A stretch of 64,000 nucleotides of DNA from Candidatus Fukatsuia endosymbiont of Tuberolachnus salignus (GTDB taxonomy: Bacteria > Pseudomonadota > Gammaproteobacteria > Enterobacterales > Enterobacteriaceae), in contig NZ_OZ034983.1 in the NCBI RefSeq assembly GCF_964030845.1, positions 2,666,001 to 2,730,000 on the forward strand, written 5' to 3'. Shown here piece after piece: positions 24,350 to 34,146 of this stretch (position 1 is the stretch's first letter; every line of letters starts with the position of its first letter). The notes under the pieces are model-generated. The model saw nothing but the letters and a program-made list of their open reading frames with translations. It ran no database searches and was not told the origin of the DNA. Both the position numbers and the translations under genes were made by a program.

Positions 24350-25114
24350 ATGTCAAATGTCATCACTATCTATCAACAGGTAAAAATGTCTAGCCGTGAA
24401 ATTGCTCGACTAACGGGTAAACGTCATGATCATGTGCTAGTCGACTGCCGAAAAATGTTCGAATCGCTCAATATTCAATCTCCCGAGTTTTCGGGAGATT
24501 ACAAAGACACCAATGGTCGCACTTATCAGGAATATTTACTTGACCAAGATTTAACCATGACATTGGTCATGGGTTACAGTATTCCACTTCGCCATAAAGT
24601 CGCCACACGCTGGCGGGAGCTGGAAGAGAAAGCAACACGGCCTGTCTGCATATTACCTAATTTCGAAGACCCCCCTGTTGCGGCTATGGCATGGGCAGAG
24701 CAGTTTCGCGAAAAAACCAGGTTAGCCTTAGTGAACAAAGAACAGGAAGCGGAATTACACGAGTTGAAAAACCTGTTTAAGGAAGGAATAACGACGACTC
24801 AGTTTTGCAAAATGCTCAACGGTATTAATACACAGCAGATTAATCACTGTTTAGCGGACAGAAATTGGCTTTATAACGAAAGTAAATCCCATACCCGCTG
24901 GCGTGCAACCTCTTATGCGCGTGACCGATATTTGACGGAACATCAACATAAAATCAGCATTCATAGCGGTGATGACTTTATCAAGTACCAACCCGTTTTA
25001 CTGCGCAAAGGGGCAATCCGATTATTTGACCTCTACCGCAAAAATAAGCTGCCAATGAAAACCCATTGGGACGGACACTTCACCCACGAAAAAGAACTTG
25101 GCATCGCATCATAA
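24350..25114 (+). CDS. Rha-family phage regulatory protein
   Basis: 254 residues. The N-terminal Rha domain (MSSREIARLTGKRHDHVLVDCRKMFESL... RTYQEYLLDQDLTMTLVMGYSIPLRHKVATRWRELEEKA, about 12-95) is followed by a separate C-terminal domain with a possible helix-turn-helix (TTTQFCKMLNGINTQQINHCL). Different from the rha genes at 9663 and 17108. Located among regulators between rpn and xis of prophage B. Confidence 0.8.
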   Translation: MSNVITIYQQVKMSSREIARLTGKRHDHVLVDCRKMFESLNIQSPEFSGDYKDTNGRTYQEYLLDQDLTMTLVMGYSIPLRHKVATRWRELEEKATRPVCILPNFEDPPVAAMAWAEQFREKTRLALVNKEQEAELHELKNLFKEGITTTQFCKMLNGINTQQINHCLADRNWLYNESKSHTRWRATSYARDRYLTEHQHKISIHSGDDFIKYQPVLLRKGAIRLFDLYRKNKLPMKTHWDGHFTHEKELGIAS

Positions 25115-25273
25115 ACCCACGGAGTCACTCACCATGAAAACATAAATAGCCACAACAACTTACAAATAGCGACGGTGACGCAATCCCGTTTATATCACTT
25201 AACCCTAGCGCTAACAGAGGTGGGACTAACCACCCCTGTCAGCTAACCACCACAACCTACCACAGAGGCTACA

Positions 25274-25540
25274 ATGGCTAACATCGATATTACCCAATTT
25301 CCTGAATTACGGGAAGTTTTTCCTGAATTAACACCGGTGCAATTTGAAACGGCGATGCTTTTCGCGTTAGGCGTGTCACAAAAAGACATCGCCTTATTAC
25401 GTTCTGTGTCCTATCCCGCAGTGAAACAGACGTTGGCAAGTGCAAAACTCAAATTTGAACCGTATTCTCTGCATGGTCTGTTTACCGTATTTCATGTCCG
25501 CCTTGCGCTTTTTGCTTTGAAGGGATGTAGAAAGCGATAG
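25274..25540 (+). CDS. LuxR/GerE-like helix-turn-helix protein, 88 aa
   Basis: LTPVQFETAMLFALGVSQKDIALLRSVSYPAVKQTLASAKLKF resembles the C-terminal DNA-binding helices of LuxR-type regulators, with no receiver or ligand domain attached. Part of a group of small regulators before xis; targets unknown. Confidence 0.6.
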   Translation: MANIDITQFPELREVFPELTPVQFETAMLFALGVSQKDIALLRSVSYPAVKQTLASAKLKFEPYSLHGLFTVFHVRLALFALKGCRKR

Positions 25541-25677
25541 CGTCTAGCATGATAAAAATAGAAAAGAGAGTCTCTCTCGTGGAGACTATTCCATTTTATT
25601 TTTCTAATTAGACTTTCGCACTGACTAAGTAATTTACCCTCTCCTAAATGGGCGTCATCCACAATGAAAGGGGCTGA

Positions 25678-26378
25678 ATGGAGTTAGGACAGATGATGAA
25701 AAAAATAGCAAAGGTCTCAAGTTCATTGCCTCTGACATCAATGATGGAAAACAGTCAAGATGTTTGGGGAATAAAAGACAGTGACTCACGCTTTATTTAT
25801 ACCAATCGTGCTTTTTTTGACTTTTTAAATTTGCCACAAGGATTTGATGTAATAGGACGACGTGATGATGAACTTCCTACGTGTATTGCAGAATTTGCTT
25901 TAATAATTCAAAAACTGGAAAGAGAGGTTATAAAAAGCGGACAGAAAATTACCCTCATTAAAACGCATTTCTTTGGTCGTGAGCAGAAACTGCAACCTTA
26001 TTTATACGAAACCTTTCCGTTGCATAATAAAGAAAGAAATGCATCGGCACCGTTTTTTATGGCAGAAAATTGGCTATTATTTCACTGCCACACTACGTGG
26101 ATAAGCTGACTGCCACGCTATTATTGGAACCGCCCTCGAATCTCTTCACACAATCTGAACTGAGGATAGTCTTTTATTTATTACGCACGATGAGTGCCAA
26201 GGAAATAGGTAAAAAATTGGCACGTTCTCATCGCACAATAGAAAATAGAATTCGTATTCTATACCAAAAAGCGAAAGTGCATTCATTGCTGGACTTTAAA
26301 CATTTTTGTCATCAAACCGGCTTTGACCGCACTGTTCCCCACGCGTTTATACGCCCCGGGATACAGTTTATTGAGTAG
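25678..26378 (+). pseudogene. PAS-LuxR regulator split by a frameshift
   Basis: The first frame (25678-26109) has a PAS-like domain (SQDVWGIKDSDSRFIYTNRAFFDFLNLP... FPLHNKER). The next frame (26070-26378) continues with FTQSELRIVFYLLRTMSAKEIGKKLARSHRTIENRIRILYQKAKVHSLLDFKHFC, a LuxR-type helix-turn-helix. Together they have the length and order of one PAS-HTH regulator. The shift falls near the T run in CCGTTTTTTATGG at about 26050. A programmed shift is conceivable, but a decayed gene is simpler. Confidence 0.7.
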
Positions 26379-26389
26379 GAGGTTTTCTT

Positions 26390-26497
26390 ATGAGCAACAG
26401 ACAGAGCAGAGCGAGAAAACGAGCGTTAAAAGATAAGGTCTTGGAAGCTAAGCGAAATGAAAAAAAATTGGTTTACTCGATTAAGAAGTTGGTTTAA
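26390..26497 (+). CDS. Small basic protein, 35 aa
   Basis: MSNRQSRARKRALKDKVLEAKRNEKK...; a strong TAGGAGG lies 7 nt before the ATG. Lys/Arg-rich; no family recognised. A second frame (26457-26531, MKKNWFTRLRSWFKKRKKPTHRLP) overlaps its end and may be coupled. Confidence 0.5.
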   Translation: MSNRQSRARKRALKDKVLEAKRNEKKLVYSIKKLV

Positions 26498-26635
26498 AAA
26501 GAGAAAAAAGCCTACACATCGATTGCCATAAAACCATTTTATTGCTTCTTCGAAAAATAATGCGTTTAGCGAAGGGCTTCGTCTTATCAATACAAGTGGA
26601 GTACTTACATATTATCTCTAAAAAAAGGAAGCGTT

Positions 26636-26833
26636 ATGTTACAAGACGTGATGAAAGAACCGTCAGAGATGATTTATATTGGCGCGATACTCCACCAAGC
26701 ACTTGAAACCTTTGCCGCGTCTGTCAGCGCTCATTGTGGATACAGAATCACTGCAGCTCATTTTGCTCAATACCTTATCGACCATTATGGTGAAATAGCC
26801 AAAGACACGATTATTGCCACATTGAAAAATTGA
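26636..26833 (+). CDS. Hypothetical phage protein, 65 aa
   Basis: Helical protein (MLQDVMKEPSEMIYIGAILHQALETF...), no family recognised; AAAAAAGGAAGCGTT precedes the ATG and a good terminator follows, supporting a real gene. Confidence 0.5.
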   Translation: MLQDVMKEPSEMIYIGAILHQALETFAASVSAHCGYRITAAHFAQYLIDHYGEIAKDTIIATLKN

Positions 26834-26858
26834 AAATGGATTTTATTACAGAATAAAT

Positions 26859-26889
26859 AAAATAGCCTTCTTCATCAAGGCTATTTTTA
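26859..26889 (+). terminator. Rho-independent terminator
   Basis: AATAGCCTT-cttcatc-AAGGCTATT followed by Ts; ends the small-gene cluster before xis. Confidence 0.85.
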
Positions 26890-27119
26890 TTGGATAAATT
26901 TTATATGATTGCCTCATTATTCGACCTATAAAGAGAAGACCCTATTTTAATACTACCCCCTCATAACAATGAAAGACGCTATTATTTATTGATATTGATT
27001 ATTCCTCTCATTATTTTTTATTCTTAAAATAAAGTTATTCACATGACCCTCTATAACTCTTCCGTCTACAACACGGACGAGGTCATGACGTTTTTAACGT
27101 TGATAAGGAAAGCACTGCG

Positions 27120-27350
27120 ATGGAAATCAGCCTCAAGCAATGGAATCAAAATCAGCCTCGCCCACGTTGCATGGAACAAGTACGTCGATGGGTCCGCTCT
27201 GGTGCCATCCAACCGCCACCACGGCTCGATGGCAGAGAATACCTTGTTAACGCTAATGCCGTGAAGATCGACCCCACAACCCCCGCCAGTTACGCCGGAA
27301 AGCGCTTAATGGAGAGACTGTATCATGGCACGCAAAAGAAAGCCGGCTAA
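27120..27350 (+). CDS. xis: Excisionase
   Basis: 76 residues of the lambda-Xis type: a winged-helix core with EQVRRWVRSGAIQPPPRLDGREYLVNANAV and a short basic tail. AAGGAAAG precedes the ATG. Overlaps int by 26 bp, the lambda arrangement. It bends DNA at attR and directs integrase to excise. Confidence 0.85.
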   Translation: MEISLKQWNQNQPRPRCMEQVRRWVRSGAIQPPPRLDGREYLVNANAVKIDPTTPASYAGKRLMERLYHGTQKKAG

Positions 27351-28389
27351 CCGAGACCTGCCCCCCAATCTGTATGTCCGCAATAACGGCTACTATTGCT
27401 ACCGAGACCCCCGCACAGGTAAGGAATACGGCCTAGGGAGCGTGAAACGTATCGCAATCAACGAAGCGATTGCCATGAATATGCAGATTTTTGACCAACG
27501 CTACAATTTGGTAGACAGAATTAACGAGGTGAATACGCTGTCGGTGACAGAATGGATAGCCAGATTTAAAGAAAAATTGCATCAACGTGGCCTTCGTTCT
27601 AAAACACTCACAGACTACCAATCAAGATTAACGGCCATCACCCAGGCTTTTCCTGATAGTACATTGAACACCCTTACCACCAAAGACATTGCTAAATTTT
27701 TAAAGAGTTACAGCGAACAAGGCAAAACCGCCAGTGCAAAATTAATTCGCAGCTTGTTGATCGATATGTTTAATGAAGCCATTGCAGAAGGGCATTTGGC
27801 AACCAATCCGGCTACAGCGACGAAGAAGCCTCGCGTACAGATACAGCGAGAACGTTTATCACTGGAAGAGTTTCTTGTGATAAGAGAAGCGGCAAACAAA
27901 CGGCAGCCGTTGATAGGTTTAAGCATGGATTTGGCCTTACTGACAGGTCAGCGGGTGGGGGATATCCAACGGATGAAATGGCAAGATGTTCATGATGGGA
28001 AATGGTGGGTAGAGCAACAGAAGACAGGGATGAAATTGGCGATACCTTTAACCTTGAATCTGGAGGTGATTGACAAGAACCTTGAAGGTGTTCTTGCGGA
28101 TTGTCGGCAACAAATAAGGGGTGAAAATTATGTCTTTGCGGGAAGGAATAAAACCCGCTTCAGTCAGAGATCGCTATCGACAGGTTTTGCCGATTCAAGA
28201 GAGAAATCAGGCTTGAAATGGCAGGGCACACCGCCTTCATTTCACGAGATTAGAAGTTTATCCGCGCGGCTGCACAGTGAAGCCAGAGGTAACGATTTTG
28301 CACAAAAATTACTGGGACACAAATCTTCTGCCATGACGGATAAATACCGTGATAGCCGAGGAAGTGAGTGGGACGAAATTCGATACTAA
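27325..28389 (+). CDS. int: Lambda-type tyrosine integrase (prophage B)
   Basis: 354 residues. N-terminal arm-binding domain (RKRKPANRDLPPNLYVRNNGYYCYRDPRTGKEYGLG), core-binding SAM-like domain (about 75-165) and catalytic domain with Arg in LLTGQRVGDIQRM, a Lys after WWVEQQKTG, HEIRSLSARL, the GH of LLGHKSSAMTDKY and the Tyr nucleophile there. All catalytic positions are present. It marks the right end of prophage B; hldE follows 170 bp later, so the attachment site probably lies in or near 28390-28559. I could not identify the att core without the other end. Confidence 0.9.
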   Translation: MARKRKPANRDLPPNLYVRNNGYYCYRDPRTGKEYGLGSVKRIAINEAIAMNMQIFDQRYNLVDRINEVNTLSVTEWIARFKEKLHQRGLRSKTLTDYQSRLTAITQAFPDSTLNTLTTKDIAKFLKSYSEQGKTASAKLIRSLLIDMFNEAIAEGHLATNPATATKKPRVQIQRERLSLEEFLVIREAANKRQPLIGLSMDLALLTGQRVGDIQRMKWQDVHDGKWWVEQQKTGMKLAIPLTLNLEVIDKNLEGVLADCRQQIRGENYVFAGRNKTRFSQRSLSTGFADSREKSGLKWQGTPPSFHEIRSLSARLHSEARGNDFAQKLLGHKSSAMTDKYRDSRGSEWDEIRY

Positions 28390-28559
28390 TTATTACCTTT
28401 TGGGCTACCAAGTAAGGTGTTAGGATGCGAGCCGCATCTATGTATTTTGACCTAATTTCGATCGATTGTGACTTTTTGTTTTTAATTTATTGATTTATAT
28501 GATAAATAAAATACTCGCACTATGAGGAGTTAAGTGATGTTGGTTTTAGGAGTCAAAAG

Positions 28560-29996
28560 GTGAAAATTACCCTACCTCATTTTGGTCGTGGCAATGTATT
28601 GGTGGTTGGTGATCTGATGTTAGATCGCTATTGGTATGGATCGACGAATCGCATTTCACCAGAAGCACCAGTACCTATTGTAAAAGTAGATACAAATAGC
28701 ATTGAAGAGCGTCCGGGTGGCGCTGCTAACGTGGCAGTGAATATTGCCGCCCTTGGTGCTTTTTCTCGTGTGATCGGTTTGACAGGCACTGATAAGGCGG
28801 CAAAGGTGCTAAGGAGTAAATTAAAAGATGCTAATGTGAAATGTAATTTTGTTGAGCTACCGACTCATCCTACCAATACTAAACTGCGGGTGCTTTCACG
28901 TCATCAACAGCTGATTCGTCTGGATTTTGAAGAGGGTTTCAGCGATGTTGATTCGCAATCATTGTTTACGATTATTCAGCAAGGGTTGTCTGATGCTCAG
29001 GTACTGGTGTTATCCGACTACGCCAAGGGAGCATTGAATGATGTCCAGCGTATGATCCAACTGGCACGAGAAAAAAATATTCCTGTGTTGATTGATCCGA
29101 AAGGGAGTGATTTTGAAAGCTATCGCGGTGCGACCCTACTGACGCCGAATTTATCCGAATTTGAAGCTGTCGTCGGTCATTGTAAAGATGAAAATGAAAT
29201 TGTCATTCGTGGCATGGAATTGATTAAAAATTTCGCATTTTCCGCTTTGTTAGTAACGCGATCTGAGCAAGGAATGACGTTGTTACAGGTGGGCAAACAA
29301 CCGTTACATTTCCCTGCTCAGGCGCAAGATGTGTTTGATGTAACGGGTGCTGGCGATACAGTGATTGGTGTTCTGGGCGCCGCCTTGGCAGCAGGTGACT
29401 CTCTAGAAGAGTCCTGCTTTTTGGCAAATGCTGCGGCAGGTGTGGTCGTGGGCAAATTGGGAACATCGACAGTCTCACCCATTGAGTTGGAAAACGCTAT
29501 CCGAGGTCGAGCTAAAACCGGCTTCGGTGTGGTCAGTGAGCAACAGCTAAAAGATGCTATTAAACAGGCACACCGTGGCGGTGAAAAAATTGTAATGACA
29601 AACGGATGTTTCGATATTCTTCACGCTGGGCACGTTTCTTATTTGGCTAATGCACGTAAATTAGGTGATCGCTTGATTGTGGCAGTCAACAGTGATGCCT
29701 CGACACAACGTCTCAAAGGTCCTACTCGTCCGGTGAATCCCTTGGGGCAACGTATGATAGTACTTGCGGCGTTGGAAGCCGTTGATTGGGTGGTGTCTTT
29801 TGAAGAAGATACGCCACAGCGATTGATTAGTGGTATTTTGCCGGATCTACTGGTGAAAGGTGGGGATTACCAAGCACACGAAATTGCCGGTAGCGAAGAA
29901 GTACGGAAGGCTGGCGGTGAAGTTAAAATATTGAATTTTGAAGAGGGCATTTCGACCAGTAATATTATCACAATGATAAAAGATTCAGACAATTAG
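28560..29996 (+). CDS. hldE: Bifunctional heptose 7-phosphate kinase/heptose 1-phosphate adenylyltransferase
   Basis: 478 residues, GTG start preceded by AGGAGTC. Residues about 1-318 form the ribokinase-fold kinase (GDLMLDRYWYG, RPGGAANVAVN, DVTGAGDTVIGVL); about 345-478 form the nucleotidyltransferase (TNGCFDILHAGHVSYL). It makes ADP-heptose precursors for the lipopolysaccharide inner core in the cytosol. The frame and motifs are intact, so core LPS synthesis is probably retained. In related genomes glnE lies upstream; here the prophage does. Confidence 0.95.
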   Translation: MKITLPHFGRGNVLVVGDLMLDRYWYGSTNRISPEAPVPIVKVDTNSIEERPGGAANVAVNIAALGAFSRVIGLTGTDKAAKVLRSKLKDANVKCNFVELPTHPTNTKLRVLSRHQQLIRLDFEEGFSDVDSQSLFTIIQQGLSDAQVLVLSDYAKGALNDVQRMIQLAREKNIPVLIDPKGSDFESYRGATLLTPNLSEFEAVVGHCKDENEIVIRGMELIKNFAFSALLVTRSEQGMTLLQVGKQPLHFPAQAQDVFDVTGAGDTVIGVLGAALAAGDSLEESCFLANAAAGVVVGKLGTSTVSPIELENAIRGRAKTGFGVVSEQQLKDAIKQAHRGGEKIVMTNGCFDILHAGHVSYLANARKLGDRLIVAVNSDASTQRLKGPTRPVNPLGQRMIVLAALEAVDWVVSFEEDTPQRLISGILPDLLVKGGDYQAHEIAGSEEVRKAGGEVKILNFEEGISTSNIITMIKDSDN

Positions 29997-30015
29997 TACA
30001 AAAATTCTTCACCAA

Positions 30016-30137
30016 TAGACTTCTTGCAAAACCTACTACGTGGTCTAAATTCTACGTTACGCGGCGTTCGCAATATACTACGGTGGCTGCGCGCCGGGCG
30101 CCTTGACATAACGAACAACGGTTTTGCAAGAAGTCTA
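30016..30137. repeat. 122-bp inverted-repeat element between hldE and darP
   Basis: TAGACTTCTTGCAAAACC at the left and its exact reverse complement at the right, enclosing about 86 bp. Unrelated to the 100-bp MITE. A similar partial arm (TAGACTTTTTGCAAAATC) occurs after sodA near 36547. Confidence 0.8.
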
Positions 30138-30171
30138 ACACATGTAGAAAATTCAATCAGTGAGCGTTTTG

Positions 30172-30717
30172 CTACGGAGTTTCACCCGCGAGTCCACGTA
30201 AATACTGGAAAATTTGACGTAAGGCTTGTGCTGGCTTACCCGTCGCTTTTTCTTTCTGTGCGTTACGAACCAAACTACGTAATTGCTGACGATCGGCATG
30301 TGGATAAAGTGCTAATACGGCAAGGATGGCATCATCACCTTCTGTAATCAGGCGGTCGCGCAGTGCCTCTAATTTATGGAACAGAAAAGTTTGTTGGTCG
30401 TGACGATTTTTTAGTTTGTCTAATGCTGTTTGAATGGGTTCAATGTCGCGGCGGCGTAATATTTTACCAATAAGCTGGATTTGGCGACGGCGCCCTTCTT
30501 TTTTGATTTTTTGCGCCAGTTGAATGGCGGCGAGCAGATCTTCATCCAACGGAATACGCTCCAGCGCATTTTTCCCCAGATCAACTAACTCACTACCAAG
30601 ATCTTTCAACATTTCTGCATCGCGTTTTATTTCACTTTTACTTACCCAGATAATTTCATCGTCATCATTTTGATCTTCTGTTACTTTGTCGAGCCAATTT
30701 TCGGGCTGCTGGTTCAT
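30172..30717 (-). CDS. darP: Ribosome-associated assembly factor DarP (YjgA)
   Basis: 181 residues, all helical, with the acidic N-terminus (NDDDEIIWVSKSEIKRDAEMLKDLG) and RRRQIQLIGKILRRRDI block of the family. It binds late 50S assembly intermediates near the peptidyl-transferase centre. Divergent from pmbA, the standard darP-pmbA arrangement of enterobacteria. The reading frame is intact. Confidence 0.95.
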   Translation of the reverse strand: MNQQPENWLDKVTEDQNDDDEIIWVSKSEIKRDAEMLKDLGSELVDLGKNALERIPLDEDLLAAIQLAQKIKKEGRRRQIQLIGKILRRRDIEPIQTALDKLKNRHDQQTFLFHKLEALRDRLITEGDDAILAVLALYPHADRQQLRSLVRNAQKEKATGKPAQALRQIFQYLRGLAGETP

Positions 30718-30863
30718 GGTCGAACTCCTTAAAAAGAGGTCGATCCTATCAGCTTCTGCTCTTTGTGAGAAATTGTATGTGGATCCTGTTAAACTTGGGC
30801 AGCTGTTTACTATGATTGTGAACAGAAATTTTTCGCAAACAGTCTATTAACTATGGCAAATCG

Positions 30864-32204
30864 ATGAAAGTAGTCACTCAAGTTGTAGAACAACGTAAAA
30901 TTCTGGAACAAGCTGTTGCACAGGCATTAGAATTGGCCAGCCCTTCTTGCGATGCTGCTGAAGTTGCGATCACCAAAACGACCGGTATCAGTGTCAGTAC
31001 TCGCTTCGCTGAAGTGGAAAATGTGGAATTCAATAGCGATGGTGCGTTAGGAATTACTGTTTATCATAAACAGCGTAAAGGTAGTGCATCTTCAACAGAT
31101 TTAAATCCTGATGCCATTGCTCGTACAGTGAACGCCGCTCTGGATATCGCCCGCTATACTTCAGTCGATCCATATTCGGGGATAGCAGATAAATCTCTGC
31201 TAGCATTTGATGCACCGGAACTGGATCTTTTTCATCCAGGTGATTTGGAGGCTGTTCATGGCATTGAACTGGCGGCTAGAGCAGAACGGGCTGCATTAGA
31301 GGCTGATAAGCGTATCACGAATACTGAAGGAGGCAATTTTAATAGCCATTATAGTGTTAGGGTCTTTGGTAACACTCATGGCATGTTACAAAGTTATTGC
31401 TCCAGCCGCCATTCACTTTCCAGCAGCGTGATTGCCGTACATGAAGGGAAAATGGAACGTGATTACGCTTATAGCGTCAGCCGTCGAATGGAAGATTTAC
31501 AAACTCCTGAATGGATAGGTAAGGAATGCGCTCGCCGTACGTTATCGCGTTTGGCTCCCCGTAAATTATTGACTATGCAGGCACCTGTATTATTTGCCGC
31601 AGAAGTGGCAACGGGTTTATTGGGGCATTTGGTTGCTGCTATCAGTGGTGGCAGTATTTACCGTAAATCGACTTTTTTGCTTGATCATATGGGTAAACAA
31701 ATTTTACCCGAATGGTTGACGATAACAGAACATCCGCATTTACTATGTGGCTTGGCGTCTACTCCTTTTGATAGTGAAGGCGTGCGTACTGTTAAACGAG
31801 AGATAGTTAAAAACGGAGTGCTGGAAACCTATCTACTGAGCAGCTATTCAGCACGTAAACTGAAACTACAAAGCACGGGTCACGCCGGCGGGATCCATAA
31901 TTGGTGTATTGCGGGTCAAGGGCAGGATTTTACCGGTATGCTGAAACAGCTAGATAAAGGTTTACTGGTAACAGCACTGATGGGTGATGGTGTCAGTAAT
32001 GTCACCGGTGATTACTCGCGTGGTGCTGCCGGGTTTTGGGTTGAAAAGGGTGAAATTCAGTATCCGGTCAGTGAAATCACCATTGCGGGTAATCTGAAAG
32101 ATATGTTACGCAATATTGTCAGTGTCGGCAGTGATATTGAAACCCGTAGTAACATCCAATGTGGTTCTGTGTTGTTACCCGTAATGAAGATCGCGGGTGA
32201 ATAA
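30864..32204 (+). CDS. pmbA: Metalloprotease subunit TldE/PmbA
   Basis: 446 residues, full length for PmbA. It partners TldD in a heterodimeric protease that trims unfolded peptides and matures microcin B17; TldE itself lacks the metal site. Conserved C-terminal features include KLKLQSTGHAGGIHNW, GDGVSNVTGDYSRGAAGFWVEKGEI and the terminal SNIQCGSVLLPVMKIAGE. Intact. Confidence 0.95.
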   Translation: MKVVTQVVEQRKILEQAVAQALELASPSCDAAEVAITKTTGISVSTRFAEVENVEFNSDGALGITVYHKQRKGSASSTDLNPDAIARTVNAALDIARYTSVDPYSGIADKSLLAFDAPELDLFHPGDLEAVHGIELAARAERAALEADKRITNTEGGNFNSHYSVRVFGNTHGMLQSYCSSRHSLSSSVIAVHEGKMERDYAYSVSRRMEDLQTPEWIGKECARRTLSRLAPRKLLTMQAPVLFAAEVATGLLGHLVAAISGGSIYRKSTFLLDHMGKQILPEWLTITEHPHLLCGLASTPFDSEGVRTVKREIVKNGVLETYLLSSYSARKLKLQSTGHAGGIHNWCIAGQGQDFTGMLKQLDKGLLVTALMGDGVSNVTGDYSRGAAGFWVEKGEIQYPVSEITIAGNLKDMLRNIVSVGSDIETRSNIQCGSVLLPVMKIAGE

Positions 32205-32683
32205 TGAGAAGACAAGCGTAGAGTAATCGGGTGCTCAGATTTTGCATTTTGCATAAAATGGGCGTAGAGTGCGCGGAAAGTTGGGGTTTTATTATTGCCT
32301 CCTTCCCTTGGTACCCTGATTGATTGCCGGAGTATTCTGCGTTTGTCTTTACGTAAATTCCCTCCATTCTTAGACCGCCATTAGAACCATTGCAATGTCA
32401 TCAGTATAGGGCCATTCTCCGTTATATTCTGGTCAAATAACTTTGCTCAAGGATCCTGTTCGCCGTTTCCCGCTTCGAACCCATTAAACATTTAGTTAGA
32501 TATTCTCTAACCTCCTTATTCTTTTAAAATTTTTGCTTTTTTAGTATCCCGATCTATTAAACCGCAATTTACAGGTTTTTCTCTTTTTTTTAACCCACTT
32601 CAATTTTTTAAAATCTATTCAAAAAAATATAATCCATGCCCATGGTGAGCAAAAAATATTCGTCTTAGCAACAATAATCAAAA
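32205..32683. other. AT-rich intergenic region
   Basis: No gene, RNA or repeat recognised. The short ORF fragments here lack start signals. The last 100 bp before 32684 are very AT-rich. Confidence 0.5.
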
Positions 32684-34146
32684 ATGGTAAACAGCATGAC
32701 CAATTCAGAACTCGCAAAAAAAATAGACGCCTTTCTCACACAAAATCTCGTCATATTAACCAAACCTGGTGAAGAGGAGCTAGCTACAGTCCTAATAGAA
32801 TATGTCGCTAGTAACAAAAAGTACTCTTTACAGGAAGAAAGAGTACTTTCCGAAAGGCCGAATACACCAATGACAGAATATTTACTCCGAAGCCAACAGC
32901 TTTCACCAAAATCCGAAATGGAAGCGCTAACCAGCATACTTTACCGGATGGGGAGATGTAACTACTATCCTTTCAATCAAAGTAAATTGCTTAAAGCTAT
33001 CAAGCAACGTATAGCTGTACTATCAGAAGCAATTCCACAGGAAATACACTTCATGTCTTTGGTCAAGTTTGAAGCGATCCAACTAGACTATATCAAGCTA
33101 TGGATACAGCAGAACGCCAGCGACTATAAGATAAATATATGGATGGACTCCGGGACGCTACTGGCCGGCGAACTTTGCGGGCGTCTACAGGAAGCAGCTA
33201 TTAGACATTCATTGAATGCGGGATATAGAAGCAACGAAGCCTTTAAAACACAGCTGATTGATTGGCAAGACAAAGCATATAAAAATATTGTTAAAACGAT
33301 GTCACAGTACGACGCCAGTCAACCCGATAACCGAAAATTTTCTTTCGACCAGGCAGTGATAATATTTTTGGAGGCAAACGGGCTAGCAAAACCAGGTGAG
33401 TTGATCAGGATCCGTAAAGCCAATGCTGACAGTTTTCAATTTGACCTGGAAAAACTGCGACAGGGCACAGATCATCCCGACAATGTTAGATTGATCGATT
33501 TTCACCCAATGAATAAGCTACCTGATTATCAACTTTACATTAAGGAACTCGCTTCAAGAGGCAATTTAATCGCAGCTACCGATATTAGTCGCCTGCTAAT
33601 ATTGGAGGAATATGGTGGGCTTTACCTTAATAATGAGCTACTGCCCAGTTTACATCATATGCTTATCACTCAGATCGGCAAAATAGATGCCATCGATGTG
33701 TCAAAGACACAAAGTCAGGAAGTGATCATGCGTGTTGTGTTAGATGAGCTAACACGCTGTGGTGAAATGCCTGCGCGTGCAAGCATTCTTGCCAGTGAAA
33801 ATCGGGGAGGCTATATTGATCAACTGCAAGGAATCGATGACATAGATGTACAACGTATAAGGGATAAGGTGATTGAAGCCATCGATCGGAGGCAACCACT
33901 CTTTGCACCGCTTGGAAAATTAACCGTCGATCCCTATTTCCAATATAATTACGCCGATCGCAATAACAAAGCAATTATAGCCACACCAAGCAGCCGCTTT
34001 ATTGATCAGGTATTGACGAATGTAAGGCAGATACACGAAGTTATTGGTAGACATAACATTGATGGACTAAACCCTACTCAGTCTATTCCACGTGCAATTA
34101 GCAACGAAATCATGGAAGACCTACAAGCCAACGGGTTGCTATTTTG
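32684..34146 (+). pseudogene. Large-clostridial-toxin-like glycosyltransferase, motif-degenerate and cut by IS256
   Basis: About 487 codons before the IS. Residues about 130-350 resemble the TcdA/TcdB glucosyltransferase domain: IPQEIHF..., LDYIKLWIQQNASDYKINIWMDSG, then RGNLIAATDISRLLILEEYGGLYLNNELLPSLH. In active toxins the first block has a UDP-sugar-stacking Trp (HFxWIG) and the last a DXD metal motif (YLDxD). Here these read HFMSLV and YLNNE, while the Asp/Arg of DISR remain. The gene ends by running into the IS256 end at 34147. Poorly supported ribosome site; start at first or fifth codon. Probably a former host-directed effector, or a pseudo-enzyme before truncation. Confidence 0.65.

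Noticed and set aside
30024..30347. 107-codon forward ORF after hldE
   Set aside because: Runs through the 122-bp repeat and antisense to darP.
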